In this document: piece by piece, positions 1 to 9,671 of the stretch | Layout of the letters: each line of letters opens with the position of its first letter | How positions within the stretch are numbered: the stretch's first letter is position 1 | Assembly: GCA_035602605.1 (NCBI GenBank) | Contig: DATNLZ010000010.1 | Span: 1 to 61,441, forward strand | Reading direction: 5' to 3' | DNA length: 61,441 nucleotides | Origin: DASQHY01 sp035602605 | Lineage (GTDB): Bacteria; Acidobacteriota; Terriglobia; Acidiferrales; UBA7541 | The notes under the pieces: generated by a model | What the model saw: the letters and a program-made list of their open reading frames with translations, nothing else | Told to the model about the DNA's origin: nothing | Databases searched by the model: none | Made by a program: the position numbers and the translations under genes

Positions 1-114
1 CCGCACGTTCCCCTGTCCATGCTTCGACGCCGCCCTTGCGAGCGGCTCCGCATGACTCGGGGCCGATGTGGGTCGCTACATCCCATTCGTATGACTTTTG
101 CATTCACTACACCT

Positions 115-131
115 CGCCGGTTTAACCGGCG
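115..131 (+). promoter_or_regulatory. Perfect inverted repeat just upstream of hom
   Basis: A symmetric GC-rich inverted repeat (CGCCGG, TTTAA loop, CCGGCG) ends four bases before the AGGAGA ribosome-binding site (135-140) of the homoserine dehydrogenase gene. It could fold into a 6-bp hairpin in the leader or be a protein-binding dyad. No U-tract follows, so it is not a typical terminator. Confidence 0.3.
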
Positions 132-146
132 CACAGGAGAATACAC

Positions 147-1442
147 ATGCCGAAAGCTGACTCCAACCCTGACCCGCTACGCGCCGCCAAAAGTTGCCGC
201 GTCGCCCTCGTCGGCTTCGGAATTGTAGGGCGGTCCGTGGCTAAAATTCTCTCCGAGACCAGCGGTCACGCTCTCCGCCTTACGCACATCTGCAACCGCA
301 ATGTGGAGAGAAAAAAGCAGCCTTGGGTACCCAGCGATGTGATCTGGACCGAGGACTTTCAGTCGGTCCTGAGTTCTGACGCCGACATCGTGATCGAATT
401 GATCGGCGGCCTGGCGCCAGCCGAACAGATCGTCCGCGGCGCATTGCAGGCGGGTAAGTCCGTGGTCACAGCCAATAAACAACTCATTGCCCGTCACGGC
501 CCCGATCTGTTGCAACTCGCCAGCTCGCGAGGATGCCAGATCGAGTTCGGGGCTTCGGTCGCCGGTGGCGTTCCGGTTCTGCCCGCACTGCGTGCGGGCT
601 TACGCGGAGACCGGCTGCACGGCATCGCCGGAATCCTGAATGGCACCTGCAACTACATTCTGAGCCGGATCGAAAACGCCAGAATTCCGTTCGGTGAAGC
701 ACTGGAAGAAGCTCAAGCCCGGGGCTACGCCGAAGCCGACGCCTCCGAGGATCTCGATGGCGGCGATGCCCGCGCCAAACTTGCGATCCTCGCCCTCGCC
801 GGACTGCAAACCCGGGTCACACCGGAAACCATCCGCGCCCGCACGATTCGCGCCGTCGACGCCGTCGACTTCGAGTACGCCGCTGAACTCAACTGTACGA
901 TCCGCCAGATCTCGCGGGCCGATTTGCAGGAAACCGCGCTATTCGCCGAGGTCGGGCCCAGCTTGGTCCCGGCCAATTCGCCATTCGGTCGCGTGCAGGG
1001 TAGCCAGAACCTGGTTTTGACCTCGGGCAAGTACGGCGGGGACGTGGCATTTCTAGGGGCGGGAGCCGGGGGGGATCCAACTGCCGTCGCCGTAGTCTCG
1101 GACCTGTTGTTCGTCGCACAGAACCTTTCCACCGGTTCCCGGCCACAGCTGCCGCAACAACTATCGACCCCGAGAGTAAGCTGCGACTTCGAGACTCCCT
1201 GGTACCTGCGTTTTCTGGTGCGGGACCGGCCGGGAATCGTAGCACGGCTCGCCACGATCCTGGCCGCGTACCATCTGAACATTGATTCAGTGCTGCAGAA
1301 ATCGGGCTACGACAAAACGGCTCTTCCTTTTGTGATAACTCTTGAGCCCTGCCGGGATTCGCTGTTGCATCCCGCCCTCGAGGAAATTTCCGCTCTCGAC
1401 TTCGCGATCAAGCCTTGCCTCTGCCTGCCCATTTTGCGTTAG
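147..1442 (+). CDS. hom: Homoserine dehydrogenase with C-terminal ACT domain
   Basis: NAD(P)-dependent reduction of aspartate semialdehyde to homoserine, the branch point to threonine and methionine; cytoplasmic. The 431-residue length is normal for the ACT-containing form. Residues 23-28 are the Rossmann GFGIVG nucleotide loop. The mid-protein GILNGTCNYIL segment and the following EDLDGGDARAKLAIL segment are the homoserine-dehydrogenase catalytic signature with its Asp and Lys. The last ~80 residues (VRDRPGIVARLATILAAYH) form an ACT domain, implying allosteric feedback, classically by threonine. The start is supported by AGGAGA seven bases upstream. The leader begins at the window edge, so an upstream operon partner cannot be judged. 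Confidence 0.96.
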   Translation: MPKADSNPDPLRAAKSCRVALVGFGIVGRSVAKILSETSGHALRLTHICNRNVERKKQPWVPSDVIWTEDFQSVLSSDADIVIELIGGLAPAEQIVRGALQAGKSVVTANKQLIARHGPDLLQLASSRGCQIEFGASVAGGVPVLPALRAGLRGDRLHGIAGILNGTCNYILSRIENARIPFGEALEEAQARGYAEADASEDLDGGDARAKLAILALAGLQTRVTPETIRARTIRAVDAVDFEYAAELNCTIRQISRADLQETALFAEVGPSLVPANSPFGRVQGSQNLVLTSGKYGGDVAFLGAGAGGDPTAVAVVSDLLFVAQNLSTGSRPQLPQQLSTPRVSCDFETPWYLRFLVRDRPGIVARLATILAAYHLNIDSVLQKSGYDKTALPFVITLEPCRDSLLHPALEEISALDFAIKPCLCLPILR

Positions 1443-1642
1443 CAAGCGGTTGCGCGGCTCGCCGCGTTGCGTATTTCATCGCCGCGAGTCTGCTCAGCCG
1501 GTCAATTCCAGAAAGGATTGCCCCGCCCGGCGGGTGCCAGAAATACTGTCCACATTCGCTTCAGCGCCGGAGTTTGACAGATTCGCGCGGAGCGTCTGGT
1601 ATTCGAGTTCACTAGTGTCTGCTTCCGTCGCAGGTGATTTTG

Positions 1643-2680
1643 TTATTCGAGCTTCTTCAGGCATTCGCGGACTATTTCTTGTGTTAGTGGCAAGAACCCT
1701 TGGTCCTCCAGTATGGTCCGCTGTCCCTCGAAGCTCAGCAAGTAGAACAAGAACTCCTTCACTTTGGGATCGACTGGTTTGTTCGGCACACGATTGATGT
1801 AAGCATAGATGCCACGAGTGAGCGGATACGTGCGGCGCACAAGATTTCCCTTGGAGACTTCGTAGTAAGGTCCTCTCGCCTGAACGGCTAGGGCCAAGGG
1901 CTTCACCTCTGAGTTGCTATAGCCCAGGTTGGAGACCGCGATACCGTAGCGGTCAGCAGCCAGGGCATCGAGAATCAGTTGGCCGCTGTCATACACCGAG
2001 CCGTCGGCTCTCTTCATATCCTTGAACTCCTTCACGCGGTCCCAGTTCCACTTGCGGCTGTCATTGAGCACCACCTGCTGGAAGAACGAACCAGGTCCGG
2101 TCTCCGCGTCGTACGCGTATGCTTGGATAAACTTATCCGCCCATTCCCCTTGCAGGCCGAGTTGGCCCCACGTCTGTATGTTGCTCGGGCCACGGCGGTG
2201 TTCGCAGCCAAAAATCCCGTCCAGTTGCGCGAGTGTGAGCTGCGAGACGGGATTGACTTTGTTAACAAAGATGACCAAGGCTGGAGATTTTCCCGGCGCA
2301 TTGAGGCTCCCGGTCATGACCTCGAGTTCCAAAGGCTTATATTGAAAGACCCATTCGAAACCCATGATCTCTTTTGCTGTGCTTCGGCGGCCCATGAGAG
2401 CCAGGTCGGCAACGCCGGTGTAGATACCGGCCATGGCCGTGCCTGTGCCCATTAGATTTGTGTCAAACCTGACGTCCCGATGATACTTGCTGAATCCCCG
2501 CTGCAATGATTTCATAAGGGCACCCAGGGAATCATTGCCCCAAATACGAATCGTTCCGGAAACGATTTGCTTCGGCCGGTAGTGCGGCAGGGAACCCAGG
2601 TCTTGCGCATGGAACGGCGTGCCGGCGGTCGCAACAATGACGGCGACAGCGACCGAAAGGATCAGAAATCGTCGTAGCAT
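1643..2680 (-). CDS. PstS-like periplasmic binding protein, paralog 1
   Basis: A 345-residue secreted protein with a signal peptide ending near FHAQ (~residue 26). It has the two-lobed PstS/PBP-like fold pattern: an SGTIRIWGNDS strand-loop, a YTGVADLAL strand, VIFVNKVNPVSQLTLAQLDGIFG (the PstS-type hinge and IYLGKI-like element), and RYGIAVSNLGYSN near the C-terminus. The PstS phosphate loop (GSGT) corresponds here to ETGPGSFFQ, so phosphate binding is not assured. It lies 36 bp downstream of paralog 2, probably cotranscribed. No permease or ATPase gene is nearby. The start codon is preceded only by a weak AAAGAAA. Confidence 0.85.
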   Translation of the reverse strand: MLRRFLILSVAVAVIVATAGTPFHAQDLGSLPHYRPKQIVSGTIRIWGNDSLGALMKSLQRGFSKYHRDVRFDTNLMGTGTAMAGIYTGVADLALMGRRSTAKEIMGFEWVFQYKPLELEVMTGSLNAPGKSPALVIFVNKVNPVSQLTLAQLDGIFGCEHRRGPSNIQTWGQLGLQGEWADKFIQAYAYDAETGPGSFFQQVVLNDSRKWNWDRVKEFKDMKRADGSVYDSGQLILDALAADRYGIAVSNLGYSNSEVKPLALAVQARGPYYEVSKGNLVRRTYPLTRGIYAYINRVPNKPVDPKVKEFLFYLLSFEGQRTILEDQGFLPLTQEIVRECLKKLE

Positions 2681-2716
2681 TGCGTTTCTTTGTGTGTTCT
2701 CAATGATGCCTTGACC

Positions 2717-3766
2717 CTAATCCAGTTTTTTCAATTGCTCGCGTATCGCTTCCTTATTGAGCGGCAAATACCCGCCGTCGCGAACGATGTCCTCTTGCCC
2801 TTCACGACTCAGGATGTACCGTAGAAACTCCTTAACCTTCGGATCCACAGGCTGTCCCGGGACCCTGTTGATAAAAGCAGGAATGATACGGGTCAGCGGG
2901 TATCTGCGCGAGATCAGATTCTCCTGGGAGGCTGCGTAGTAAGACCCGCCCGCCTGGGAAGCGAGCGCCAGAGGCTTCACCTGCGGATTACTGTAGCGCA
3001 AATTCGAGACGCCGATCCCGTAGCGGTCTTTGGCCACAGCGTCGAGGATCTGTTGGCCGGCTTCATACACCGTTCCATTCGGATTCGTAATGCGCGCAAA
3101 CTCCTTCAGGGCACAGTTCCAGCGGTGGCTGCCAGCGAGCACGGCATTTTGGAGGTAGGTCGAGAAATCGTCGTCAATTCGCCAACCGTAAAGGTCGATC
3201 GGTTTGTCGGCCCACTCGCCCGTGAGGCCGAGTTCACCCCACGTGCGAATGTTGCTCAGGCCGCGCTGATGCTCGTAGCCGTAGATGGCGTCCAGTTGCG
3301 CGAGTGTGAGCTGCGCGATCGGATTGTTCTTGTGGACGAAGAACATTTGAGCGTAGTCCATGTTCTGCACGTCGAGACTGCCTGTGGCAATATCGATACC
3401 GAATGGTGGATAGTGCATCGCCCGCTCAAACGCCGCAATCTCAAAGGAAAATATTTCCTCGCCGCGAATGGCGACGTCCCCGGTGCCAGCGTACAAAGCA
3501 CCGGTCGACGACGCCGTGCCGTACGTTTTTATATCCAGTTTGACGTCGGGCTGGTAGCGAGCGAATCCTTCCCCCCAGTACTTCACCAGCCGGCCCATGA
3601 AGGCGCGTTTAAAACTTCCGTGTCCCCACAGGCGAATTGTCCCGGAAACTCTCTGTTCGGGCCGATAGTGTGGCAGCTCAGAGGAATTCCACTGCTGCCC
3701 GTAGAGACAGCTGGTGGGGAGCGCCATCAGCGCGGCTAAGACAAAAAACGTTTTCAATAGATTCAA
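2717..3766 (-). CDS. PstS-like periplasmic binding protein, paralog 2
   Basis: Second member of the six-paralog family (~350 residues). I chose the TTG start at 3766 because GAAGG lies eight bases upstream and translation then begins at once with a signal peptide (NLLKTFFVLAALMALPTSCLYGQ). An ATG at 3871 would add 35 residues before that signal peptide. Family landmarks are SGTIRLWGHGSF, YAGTGDVAI, FVHKNNPIAQLTLAQLDAIYG and RYGIGVSNLRYSN. At the PstS ligand loop it has WRIDDDFSTYLQ, unlike paralog 1. It heads a leftward two-gene operon with paralog 1. Operator-like box D (3901-3928) lies 134 bp upstream in the sense orientation. Confidence 0.83.
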   Translation of the reverse strand: MNLLKTFFVLAALMALPTSCLYGQQWNSSELPHYRPEQRVSGTIRLWGHGSFKRAFMGRLVKYWGEGFARYQPDVKLDIKTYGTASSTGALYAGTGDVAIRGEEIFSFEIAAFERAMHYPPFGIDIATGSLDVQNMDYAQMFFVHKNNPIAQLTLAQLDAIYGYEHQRGLSNIRTWGELGLTGEWADKPIDLYGWRIDDDFSTYLQNAVLAGSHRWNCALKEFARITNPNGTVYEAGQQILDAVAKDRYGIGVSNLRYSNPQVKPLALASQAGGSYYAASQENLISRRYPLTRIIPAFINRVPGQPVDPKVKEFLRYILSREGQEDIVRDGGYLPLNKEAIREQLKKLD

Positions 3767-3900
3767 ATGCGGTACCTTCAAATTTGATAGAAACTTCCCT
3801 GAGCGCACGACGCAAACCGGCCGATGAGCAGACCTCGGCGAGCCGACCGCGTCACTCCCCGTGCCTCTCATCCAGAAGCTGACTGTGTCACATGACGCGC

Positions 3901-3928
3901 GCGCTAACTCGGCGTGAAAGTTTATTCA
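3901..3928 (-). promoter_or_regulatory. Operator-like box D, facing the PstS-like 2-1 operon
   Basis: Read on the minus strand it starts TGAATAAACTTTCAC, nearly identical to the first half of box C. The second repeat is degenerate (GTTAGC instead of CTTCAT). It lies 134 bp upstream of the paralog 2 start, in the same orientation as the other boxes relative to their genes. Confidence 0.5.
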
Positions 3929-3990
3929 TAAAGCACGCCCGCGAAGGCATGGCCCAGGCGGCATTCGCGATTAAACATACCGCAATGGCG

Positions 3991-4018
3991 TGAACAAAAT
4001 TTCATGTACGATTCAGCG
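3991..4018 (+). promoter_or_regulatory. Operator-like box E, facing the TBDR-PstS-like operon
   Basis: The plus-strand sequence begins TGAACAAAATTTCATG and ends ATTCAGCG. About 20 of 28 positions match box A. It has the TTTCAT element and a second TTCA 11 bp later, 138 bp upstream of the TBDR start at 4157. The direct repeat with one-turn spacing fits an OmpR/PhoB-family response regulator. Confidence 0.5.
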
Positions 4019-4156
4019 AGCCTTCATTCGTCGATGCAATAAACTTCGGCTTACGCTTGTATCACAGTCTAAGCAATGTCCGCAGCGGTGGCCGGTCGAG
4101 GGGCTCGCCACCACTACGTGCCATGGTCGAACAGCAAGGAGACGTGAGTCACAGAC

Positions 4157-7100
4157 ATGATTGACCGTGCCCTGTTTCGGACCGGCGCGTTACTGGTATC
4201 GTTCGCGCTTTGTCCCTCCGCCAAGACCCAAGTTACCGGGGGCACGATCAGCGGCACGGTAACTGACCCTTCGTCGGCGGCGATCCCCGGTGCCAGTGTG
4301 ACGATTCTAAGCCAGGGGAAAGGTCAGACGAGGGCGACATTCACCAACGCCCAGGGTTTCTACAGTGTCCCCAATCTCGTTCCGGGACGCTACGACATGA
4401 CCGTTTCAGCCCCGGGCTTCAAAAGCACGGTTGAAAAAAACGTGCTGATGGAGGTCGGACAAGAAGCAGCGGTCAACATCACACTCACCCTGGGAGACAT
4501 CAGCGAGAAAATCGAGATAACCGCCGACACGACCGGGCTGGCCACGACGTCCTCCACCTTGAGCAATGTGGTGGGCGGACAGACGGTGCGGGACCTGCCG
4601 ATCAATGGCCGCGACTGGACGCTGCTCGCCGCGCTGGAACCGGGTGTCCACACGATCGAGGCGCAATCCCCTATCACCATAGGCAACGCCCGAGCGAATC
4701 GCGGCTTTGGTACACAGATGACGATTGGCGGCAACCGGCCGCAGCAGAACGTCTACCGTTTGGACGGCGTGGTCATCAATGATTATTCCGGCGGCGGACC
4801 TGGCAGCGTCTTGGGCGGCGCGCTTGGAGTAGACGCGATTCAGGAGTTTTCCGTCATCACCGGGAACGCCGCCGCTAACTATGGAAGGACCTCCGGTGGG
4901 GTCATTAACGCGGTTACTCGGTCTGGTCAAAACGTTGTCCACGGCTCCGCTTATGAGTTTATGCGCAACAGCGCGCTTGATGCTGCGAACTTCTTCGACG
5001 TCTTAGCCAAGAACACCAACCGGCGGAAACCGCCCTTTAAGCGCAATCAATTCGGTTTCTCTGCCGGAGGGCCGGTCTACCTGCCTCGCTTGACCGGGCC
5101 AGCGGTCGGCTACAACGGTAAGAACAAAACATTTTTCTTTGTTGATTACGAAGGTCTCCGTCAGGACCTGGGCACGACCTCGACAATCACGGTTCCGTCA
5201 CGAGCCGCCCGCAGAAAGGTTGTTGATCCTAAACTCGTGCCGTTTCTCGCTATCTTTCCACTGGCTCCTAGCGGATCGGAGAAGGGAGACTTTGGTCAAT
5301 TTTCGTTCAGTGCGCAGGGCATCACCAAAGAGAATTTGTTTACCGTCCGACTCGATCACAAGCTTTCGGATGTCGACTCTTTGAGCGGCACCTTTTTAAC
5401 CGATCACTCCGACACCCGCTTGCCCGATAACTATAATTTCGCCCTGCTGGGGCAGAAATCGGGCCGCCAATCGGTAGCCGTAGAGGAAACCCACATCTTC
5501 GGGGCAACCCTCCTGAACATCGCGCGAATCGGCTACAGTCGCTCCGTTGTTAGTGCCCCGATCAACCTTGGCGCTATCAATCCCCTGGCGGCCGATACAT
5601 CACTCGGGTTCCGGGCGGGCGTTCCCGTCGGGAGTATCGTAATAACCGGAATCGAGACGTTTAATGGCGGAGTCGGTGGTGTCGGGCAGACCGATTTCCA
5701 TTACAACAGCTATCAGGGGTATGACGACCTGCTCTACACTCAAGGCAAGCATTCTTTGAAGTTTGGCGTCGCCCTGGAACGCATACAATCAAGTGAATTT
5801 AATATTGGTGATCCTCTAGGAAGATTTACTTTTGGTTCGTGGAACAATTTTGCGGCTAATCAGCCCGACAGTTTTAACGCCACGCTGGTCGGCGCAAATC
5901 CTACAATTTATCTGCGCCAGACTGTCTTCGGTGCCTACGTTCAAGATGATTACAGGGTTCGGCCAAATCTGACTCTGAACCTCGGATTGCGCTACGAGAT
6001 AGCTACCGTGCCGACGGAGAAGTTTAATCATTTGAGCAATCTGATAGACCTCCGCGGAGTGCCTGTGCAGCCTCGACTGGGTTCTCCGTATTTTGCGAAT
6101 CCGACACTAAAAAACGTCTCGCCTCGGCTGGGCTTTGCCTGGGATCCGTTTGGAAACGGCAAGACAGCGGTGCGCGGTGGGTTCGGAATTTATGACACCT
6201 TGCCGTTGACCTATCAGTTCGGGCTTCTCGTTGCTAACACCAACCCGTTTTCACAAGCCGGTAGTGTTCAATTGAAAGGGACTCTGGACCCCTCGCCGTT
6301 CCCCTTGGGCGGTTTTACGAAACTTAAACCCACGACTCTTCGTTACAGCTACGTGGAACCGAATCCCCGACGGTCTTATGTCCAGCAATGGAATCTAAAT
6401 ATTCAGCGCCAACTCCCGGCCAGTATCGTGCTGCTGGTTGGTTATGTCGGTGAGCATGGACTGCACCAGCCTTTCCGGACCAACGATGCTAACGGCGTGA
6501 TTCCGACATTGACCCCCCAGGGGCTGCTCTGGACGCCCGCAAACCCAAAATTGAACTCGATGGCCGGTGTAATCAATGCGCTGGCCTGGCAAGCCTCGAA
6601 CACCTATCACGGGATGAACCTGAACGCGCAACGGCAGCAGAAAGGGTTGAGGCTGGGGGTGTCCTACACGTGGTCGAAGAGCATCGATAACAGCTCAGCC
6701 TCGATAGCGGGCGGCACGTTCACCAATGGGATCGTTGCGCCACTGCTACTGTTTCCACAATTTATGCGCGGGGTCTCGGATTTCGATGTTCGCCACAACT
6801 TGGTATTCAACTATTTGTGGGAGATTCCCGGTCCACGGTCTGCCGAGAGATTTGTTGGTTGGGCAACCAATGGTTGGCAGACAGGCGGAATCTTCCGCGT
6901 CGCGTCCGGTTTGCCATTCACGCCCACGATTGGCGGCGACCCTCTGGGGATGAAGAATGCCAACCCATTCGATTTCCCCGACCGTATAAAAACAGGGGGG
7001 TGTAGCGACCCCACTAACCCTCGCAATCCCGAAGATTACATCAAGAGAGAATGTTTTCCGCTGCCCAATCCTAGGGACAGCAGACTTGGCAATAGCGGCC

Positions 7101-7354
7101 GCAACAGTGTCACCGGGCCTGGTATACGAACCTTTGATCTGTCACTCATCAAGAACAGCAAATTCGGTGAGAGATTCAATCTCCAGTTCCGGTCGGAGTT
7201 TTTCAACGTGTTCAACCACACCAATTTCTCCCTGCCGGATCGAATTCAGTCTCAACTGTATGATTCGAGCTTTGGATCCACGGGTCAGCGCAAGCTGAAA
7301 TCCACTTCGACGACTGCGCGACAGATCCAGTTTGCGCTGAAGCTGACGTTTTAG
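4157..7354 (+). CDS. Oar-like TonB-dependent outer-membrane receptor 1
   Basis: A 1065-residue outer-membrane protein. After a signal peptide (to ~residue 24) comes a carboxypeptidase-regulatory/Cna-B-like fold (about 28-110: GGTISGTVTDPSSAAIPGASV). Then a plug domain follows (DLPINGRDWTLLAALEPGV, TIGGNRPQQNVYRLDGV, AANYGRTSGGVINAVTRSG) and a long beta-barrel ending QFALKLTF with a terminal aromatic, as needed for BAM insertion. TBDRs import large or scarce ligands using TonB energy; this subtype is typical of acidobacteria and often carries sugars or complexed nutrients. Four PstS-like genes and a PepSY gene follow on the same strand, suggesting the receptor feeds its ligand to those proteins. 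Operator-like box E lies upstream. Confidence 0.9.
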   Translation: MIDRALFRTGALLVSFALCPSAKTQVTGGTISGTVTDPSSAAIPGASVTILSQGKGQTRATFTNAQGFYSVPNLVPGRYDMTVSAPGFKSTVEKNVLMEVGQEAAVNITLTLGDISEKIEITADTTGLATTSSTLSNVVGGQTVRDLPINGRDWTLLAALEPGVHTIEAQSPITIGNARANRGFGTQMTIGGNRPQQNVYRLDGVVINDYSGGGPGSVLGGALGVDAIQEFSVITGNAAANYGRTSGGVINAVTRSGQNVVHGSAYEFMRNSALDAANFFDVLAKNTNRRKPPFKRNQFGFSAGGPVYLPRLTGPAVGYNGKNKTFFFVDYEGLRQDLGTTSTITVPSRAARRKVVDPKLVPFLAIFPLAPSGSEKGDFGQFSFSAQGITKENLFTVRLDHKLSDVDSLSGTFLTDHSDTRLPDNYNFALLGQKSGRQSVAVEETHIFGATLLNIARIGYSRSVVSAPINLGAINPLAADTSLGFRAGVPVGSIVITGIETFNGGVGGVGQTDFHYNSYQGYDDLLYTQGKHSLKFGVALERIQSSEFNIGDPLGRFTFGSWNNFAANQPDSFNATLVGANPTIYLRQTVFGAYVQDDYRVRPNLTLNLGLRYEIATVPTEKFNHLSNLIDLRGVPVQPRLGSPYFANPTLKNVSPRLGFAWDPFGNGKTAVRGGFGIYDTLPLTYQFGLLVANTNPFSQAGSVQLKGTLDPSPFPLGGFTKLKPTTLRYSYVEPNPRRSYVQQWNLNIQRQLPASIVLLVGYVGEHGLHQPFRTNDANGVIPTLTPQGLLWTPANPKLNSMAGVINALAWQASNTYHGMNLNAQRQQKGLRLGVSYTWSKSIDNSSASIAGGTFTNGIVAPLLLFPQFMRGVSDFDVRHNLVFNYLWEIPGPRSAERFVGWATNGWQTGGIFRVASGLPFTPTIGGDPLGMKNANPFDFPDRIKTGGCSDPTNPRNPEDYIKRECFPLPNPRDSRLGNSGRNSVTGPGIRTFDLSLIKNSKFGERFNLQFRSEFFNVFNHTNFSLPDRIQSQLYDSSFGSTGQRKLKSTSTTARQIQFALKLTF

Positions 7355-7432
7355 GTTGCTTGAAACATACCGTCGCTTTTTCAAAGAGAGAAAGTATTTG
7401 CCGCGAGAATCACGACAAAAAGGATAGAACCG

Positions 7433-8575
7433 ATGATCCCAAGAATGGTTTTCATTTTGTTTGCGGTTGCGCTCATGGCGGTCCCTGGCTATTCACAGAC
7501 GACCGACGCTCTCCAGCTTCAGAGCGCACGGGAAAAACACGTCACCGGGCGCGGCAAGAAGGTTTTCTACACGCGGCGATGGGATCTGAATGACCTGCCG
7601 GAATTCAGGCCCGGGACCGAGGTAGCGGGCACGGTGCGCTCGATGGGCTCCAATTATTTTGCCGACAGCCACTTGAACGATTATTGGGCGGAAGGCTTCC
7701 ACAAATATCATCCCAACGTCAAGTTTCAATATCGCTCGTATGGAGCGTTCGCTGGGCTGCTGACTGGCCTGGCCGACCTGACGCCGAGCCGGCATATTAC
7801 CTTCGACGAGCTCCAGCAATTCCAGCGCGTCTTCTCGCACGATCCAGTGGAAATCGCGGTGGTGACAGGCAGTTACGATGTTCCTGGCTGGAATTACGCT
7901 CTTGCGATCATCGTGCACAAGGACAATCCGATTGCCAAGCTGACGCTCCAGCAATTGGACGGCATCTTTGGGGCTCAGCGCGACGGCGGATATCAGGGAA
8001 CCACATGGCACTCGGAGATCGCCCGCTCCCCCGATGAAAACATTCGTACCTGGGGCAAGCTCGGTCTTGGTGGGGAATGGAAAGACAAACCGATTCATGT
8101 TTACGGCTACAACCTCCGCTACCATATCCCGCGAACCTTTGAGCGCCTGGTATTCCATGGAGGCGACATGTGGAACGAGCAAATGCATGAGTTCGCCAAT
8201 TACGCCGATGCCAGCGGCTCGATCGTCATTGAAGCCAAGCAAGTTATCGACGCGATTAGCAATGACCCAAGCGGGATCGGCTACTCCACAGTGGGCTACC
8301 TTACGCCACAAACCAAGGCTATCGATCTCGCGGCTAAGGACGGGACTCCGTACGTGCAACTAACCATGGACACCGTCAGGAATAGGACATACCCGCTGTT
8401 CGACGAGGTGTACTTCTATCTGAACCGAACGCCCGGTAAGCCACTCGATCCCGTGGTGAAGGAATACCTGCGCTACATCCTGAGCCGCGAGGGACAGGAC
8501 GCCGTGCAGCGCGACGGAAAGTATCTGCCGCTGTCCGCCGACGCGGTTCGCGAGCAGCTCAAGAAGCTTGAGTGA
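7433..8575 (+). CDS. PstS-like periplasmic binding protein, paralog 3
   Basis: A 380-residue secreted protein starting 78 bp after the TBDR, with AAGGATAG upstream of ATG and a signal peptide ending VPGYSQ. Compared with paralogs 1, 2 and 6 it has about 25 extra residues before the first lobe and an extra loop (QRDGGYQGTTWHSEIARSPDEN, split by proline) after the hinge, shared only with paralog 4. Family landmarks: AGTVRSMGSNYF, LTGLADLTPSR, IIVHKDNPIAKLTLQQLDGIFG, SGIGYSTVGYL. The ligand-loop position reads YNLRYHIPRTFE, basic and unlike GSGT of PstS, arguing for a different ligand. It is part of the rightward run TBDR1-PBP3-PBP4-PBP5-PBP6-PepSY. Confidence 0.85.
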   Translation: MIPRMVFILFAVALMAVPGYSQTTDALQLQSAREKHVTGRGKKVFYTRRWDLNDLPEFRPGTEVAGTVRSMGSNYFADSHLNDYWAEGFHKYHPNVKFQYRSYGAFAGLLTGLADLTPSRHITFDELQQFQRVFSHDPVEIAVVTGSYDVPGWNYALAIIVHKDNPIAKLTLQQLDGIFGAQRDGGYQGTTWHSEIARSPDENIRTWGKLGLGGEWKDKPIHVYGYNLRYHIPRTFERLVFHGGDMWNEQMHEFANYADASGSIVIEAKQVIDAISNDPSGIGYSTVGYLTPQTKAIDLAAKDGTPYVQLTMDTVRNRTYPLFDEVYFYLNRTPGKPLDPVVKEYLRYILSREGQDAVQRDGKYLPLSADAVREQLKKLE

Positions 8576-8585
8576 TAAGGAAAAA

Positions 8586-9671
8586 ATGATGCCTAAACGA
8601 TTGATTTACCTGTTCGTTGCCTTGGGCATTCTCTCGGCTTGCGCCTGGGCACAGCAAAATGATCTGAATGCGCTTCCTTCCTACAAACCCGATCACCAGC
8701 TTGCCGGAGCCATCCGGTTTCTGGGAAGCGATCTCAAGGGGCAGGTGGCGGCCTGGCAACAAGGGTTCATCAAGTTTCACCCGGACGTGGTGTTTGCCAA
8801 CAACTTCGTGACCAGCAGCGAAGGAGCGATGGCCGGATTGTACACCGGTCTTTCGGACGTGGCGCCAGCGGGCGACGATGCCAAGATCACCGATGTGATG
8901 CCGTTCTTTAACACCTTTCGCTACTTGCCTCTCGAAGTGTCGGTAGCAACAGGCGGCTACGAAAAACGAGGCACCTTGTGGGCCTTCCAGATCCTGGTGA
9001 ACAAGGAGAATCCGCTCACCAAGCTGACCATGAAGCAGCTCGATGGCATCTTCGGCTCGGAGCGAACCGGCGGTTGGGAAGGCATCGAGTACACCGCTAA
9101 GTACGCGCGCGGCCCGGAGGAAAACATACGCACCTGGGGTCAGCTTGGCTTGACGGGCGAGTGGGCCGATAAGCCGATACACACATCGGGGTACACCGCG
9201 CCCGGCTTTGTCATTGCTTTCGAGCGTAAGCTGTTCCATGGGTCCGGCAAATGGAATCCGAACTACCGCGAGTTCGTCGAAGAAAAGGAAGCAACTCACG
9301 ACCAGTTCGGTCATGCGGTCACCAGCGAGCGCATGCTCGAAGATCTCTCAAAAGACAAGTACGGTATTGCCTGGGGCGCGATTATGCATAGCAAGGATTA
9401 TCCACAAGTGAAGCAGTTAGCCATCGCTAGCAGAGATGGTGCGCCCTACGTTGAACTCACGCCTGAAAACGTCAAGAACCGCACGTATCCTCTCATTCGC
9501 GACGCCTATATTTATTTGAATCGTGCGCCCGGAAGGCCCCTTGATCCCAAGGTCGGGGAGTTCCTCCGTTACATACTGAGCCGGGAGGGCCAGCAGGACG
9601 TGCTGCGTCAAGGCGTTTACAATCCACTTACGCTTGACGCCCTAACCGAGCAACTCAAAAAGTTGCAGTAG
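8586..9671 (+). CDS. PstS-like periplasmic binding protein, paralog 4
   Basis: About 361 residues. I chose ATG 8586, preceded by AAGGAAAA, over an in-frame ATG at 8568 that overlaps the previous gene. The signal peptide ends CAWAQ. Landmarks: AGAIRFLGSDLKG, YTGLSDVAPAGDD, ILVNKENPLTKLTMKQLDGIFG and KYGIAWGAIMHSK. It shares with paralog 3 the insertion after the hinge (SERTGGWEGIEY...GPEENIRTWG), so 3 and 4 form a subpair. The ligand-loop position is YTAPGFVIAFE, less charged than in its relatives. The gene is 10 bp downstream of paralog 3, so the two are almost certainly cotranscribed. Confidence 0.85.
   Translation: MMPKRLIYLFVALGILSACAWAQQNDLNALPSYKPDHQLAGAIRFLGSDLKGQVAAWQQGFIKFHPDVVFANNFVTSSEGAMAGLYTGLSDVAPAGDDAKITDVMPFFNTFRYLPLEVSVATGGYEKRGTLWAFQILVNKENPLTKLTMKQLDGIFGSERTGGWEGIEYTAKYARGPEENIRTWGQLGLTGEWADKPIHTSGYTAPGFVIAFERKLFHGSGKWNPNYREFVEEKEATHDQFGHAVTSERMLEDLSKDKYGIAWGAIMHSKDYPQVKQLAIASRDGAPYVELTPENVKNRTYPLIRDAYIYLNRAPGRPLDPKVGEFLRYILSREGQQDVLRQGVYNPLTLDALTEQLKKLQ

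Larger units (their letters stand above)
3767..4156. promoter_or_regulatory. Divergent control region between PstS-like operon and TBDR
   Basis: A 390-bp intergenic region without a credible gene. It separates the leftward PstS-like operon from the rightward TBDR operon and holds two copies of the 28-bp box (3901-3928 and 3991-4018), one facing each operon. Further upstream motifs of sigma-70 type are not clear by eye. Confidence 0.6.

Noticed and set aside
7493..8359. 288-codon frame opposite PstS-like paralog 3
   Set aside because: Similar shadow frames appear opposite the other paralogs because these genes share codon patterns; no signal peptide or ribosome-binding site.
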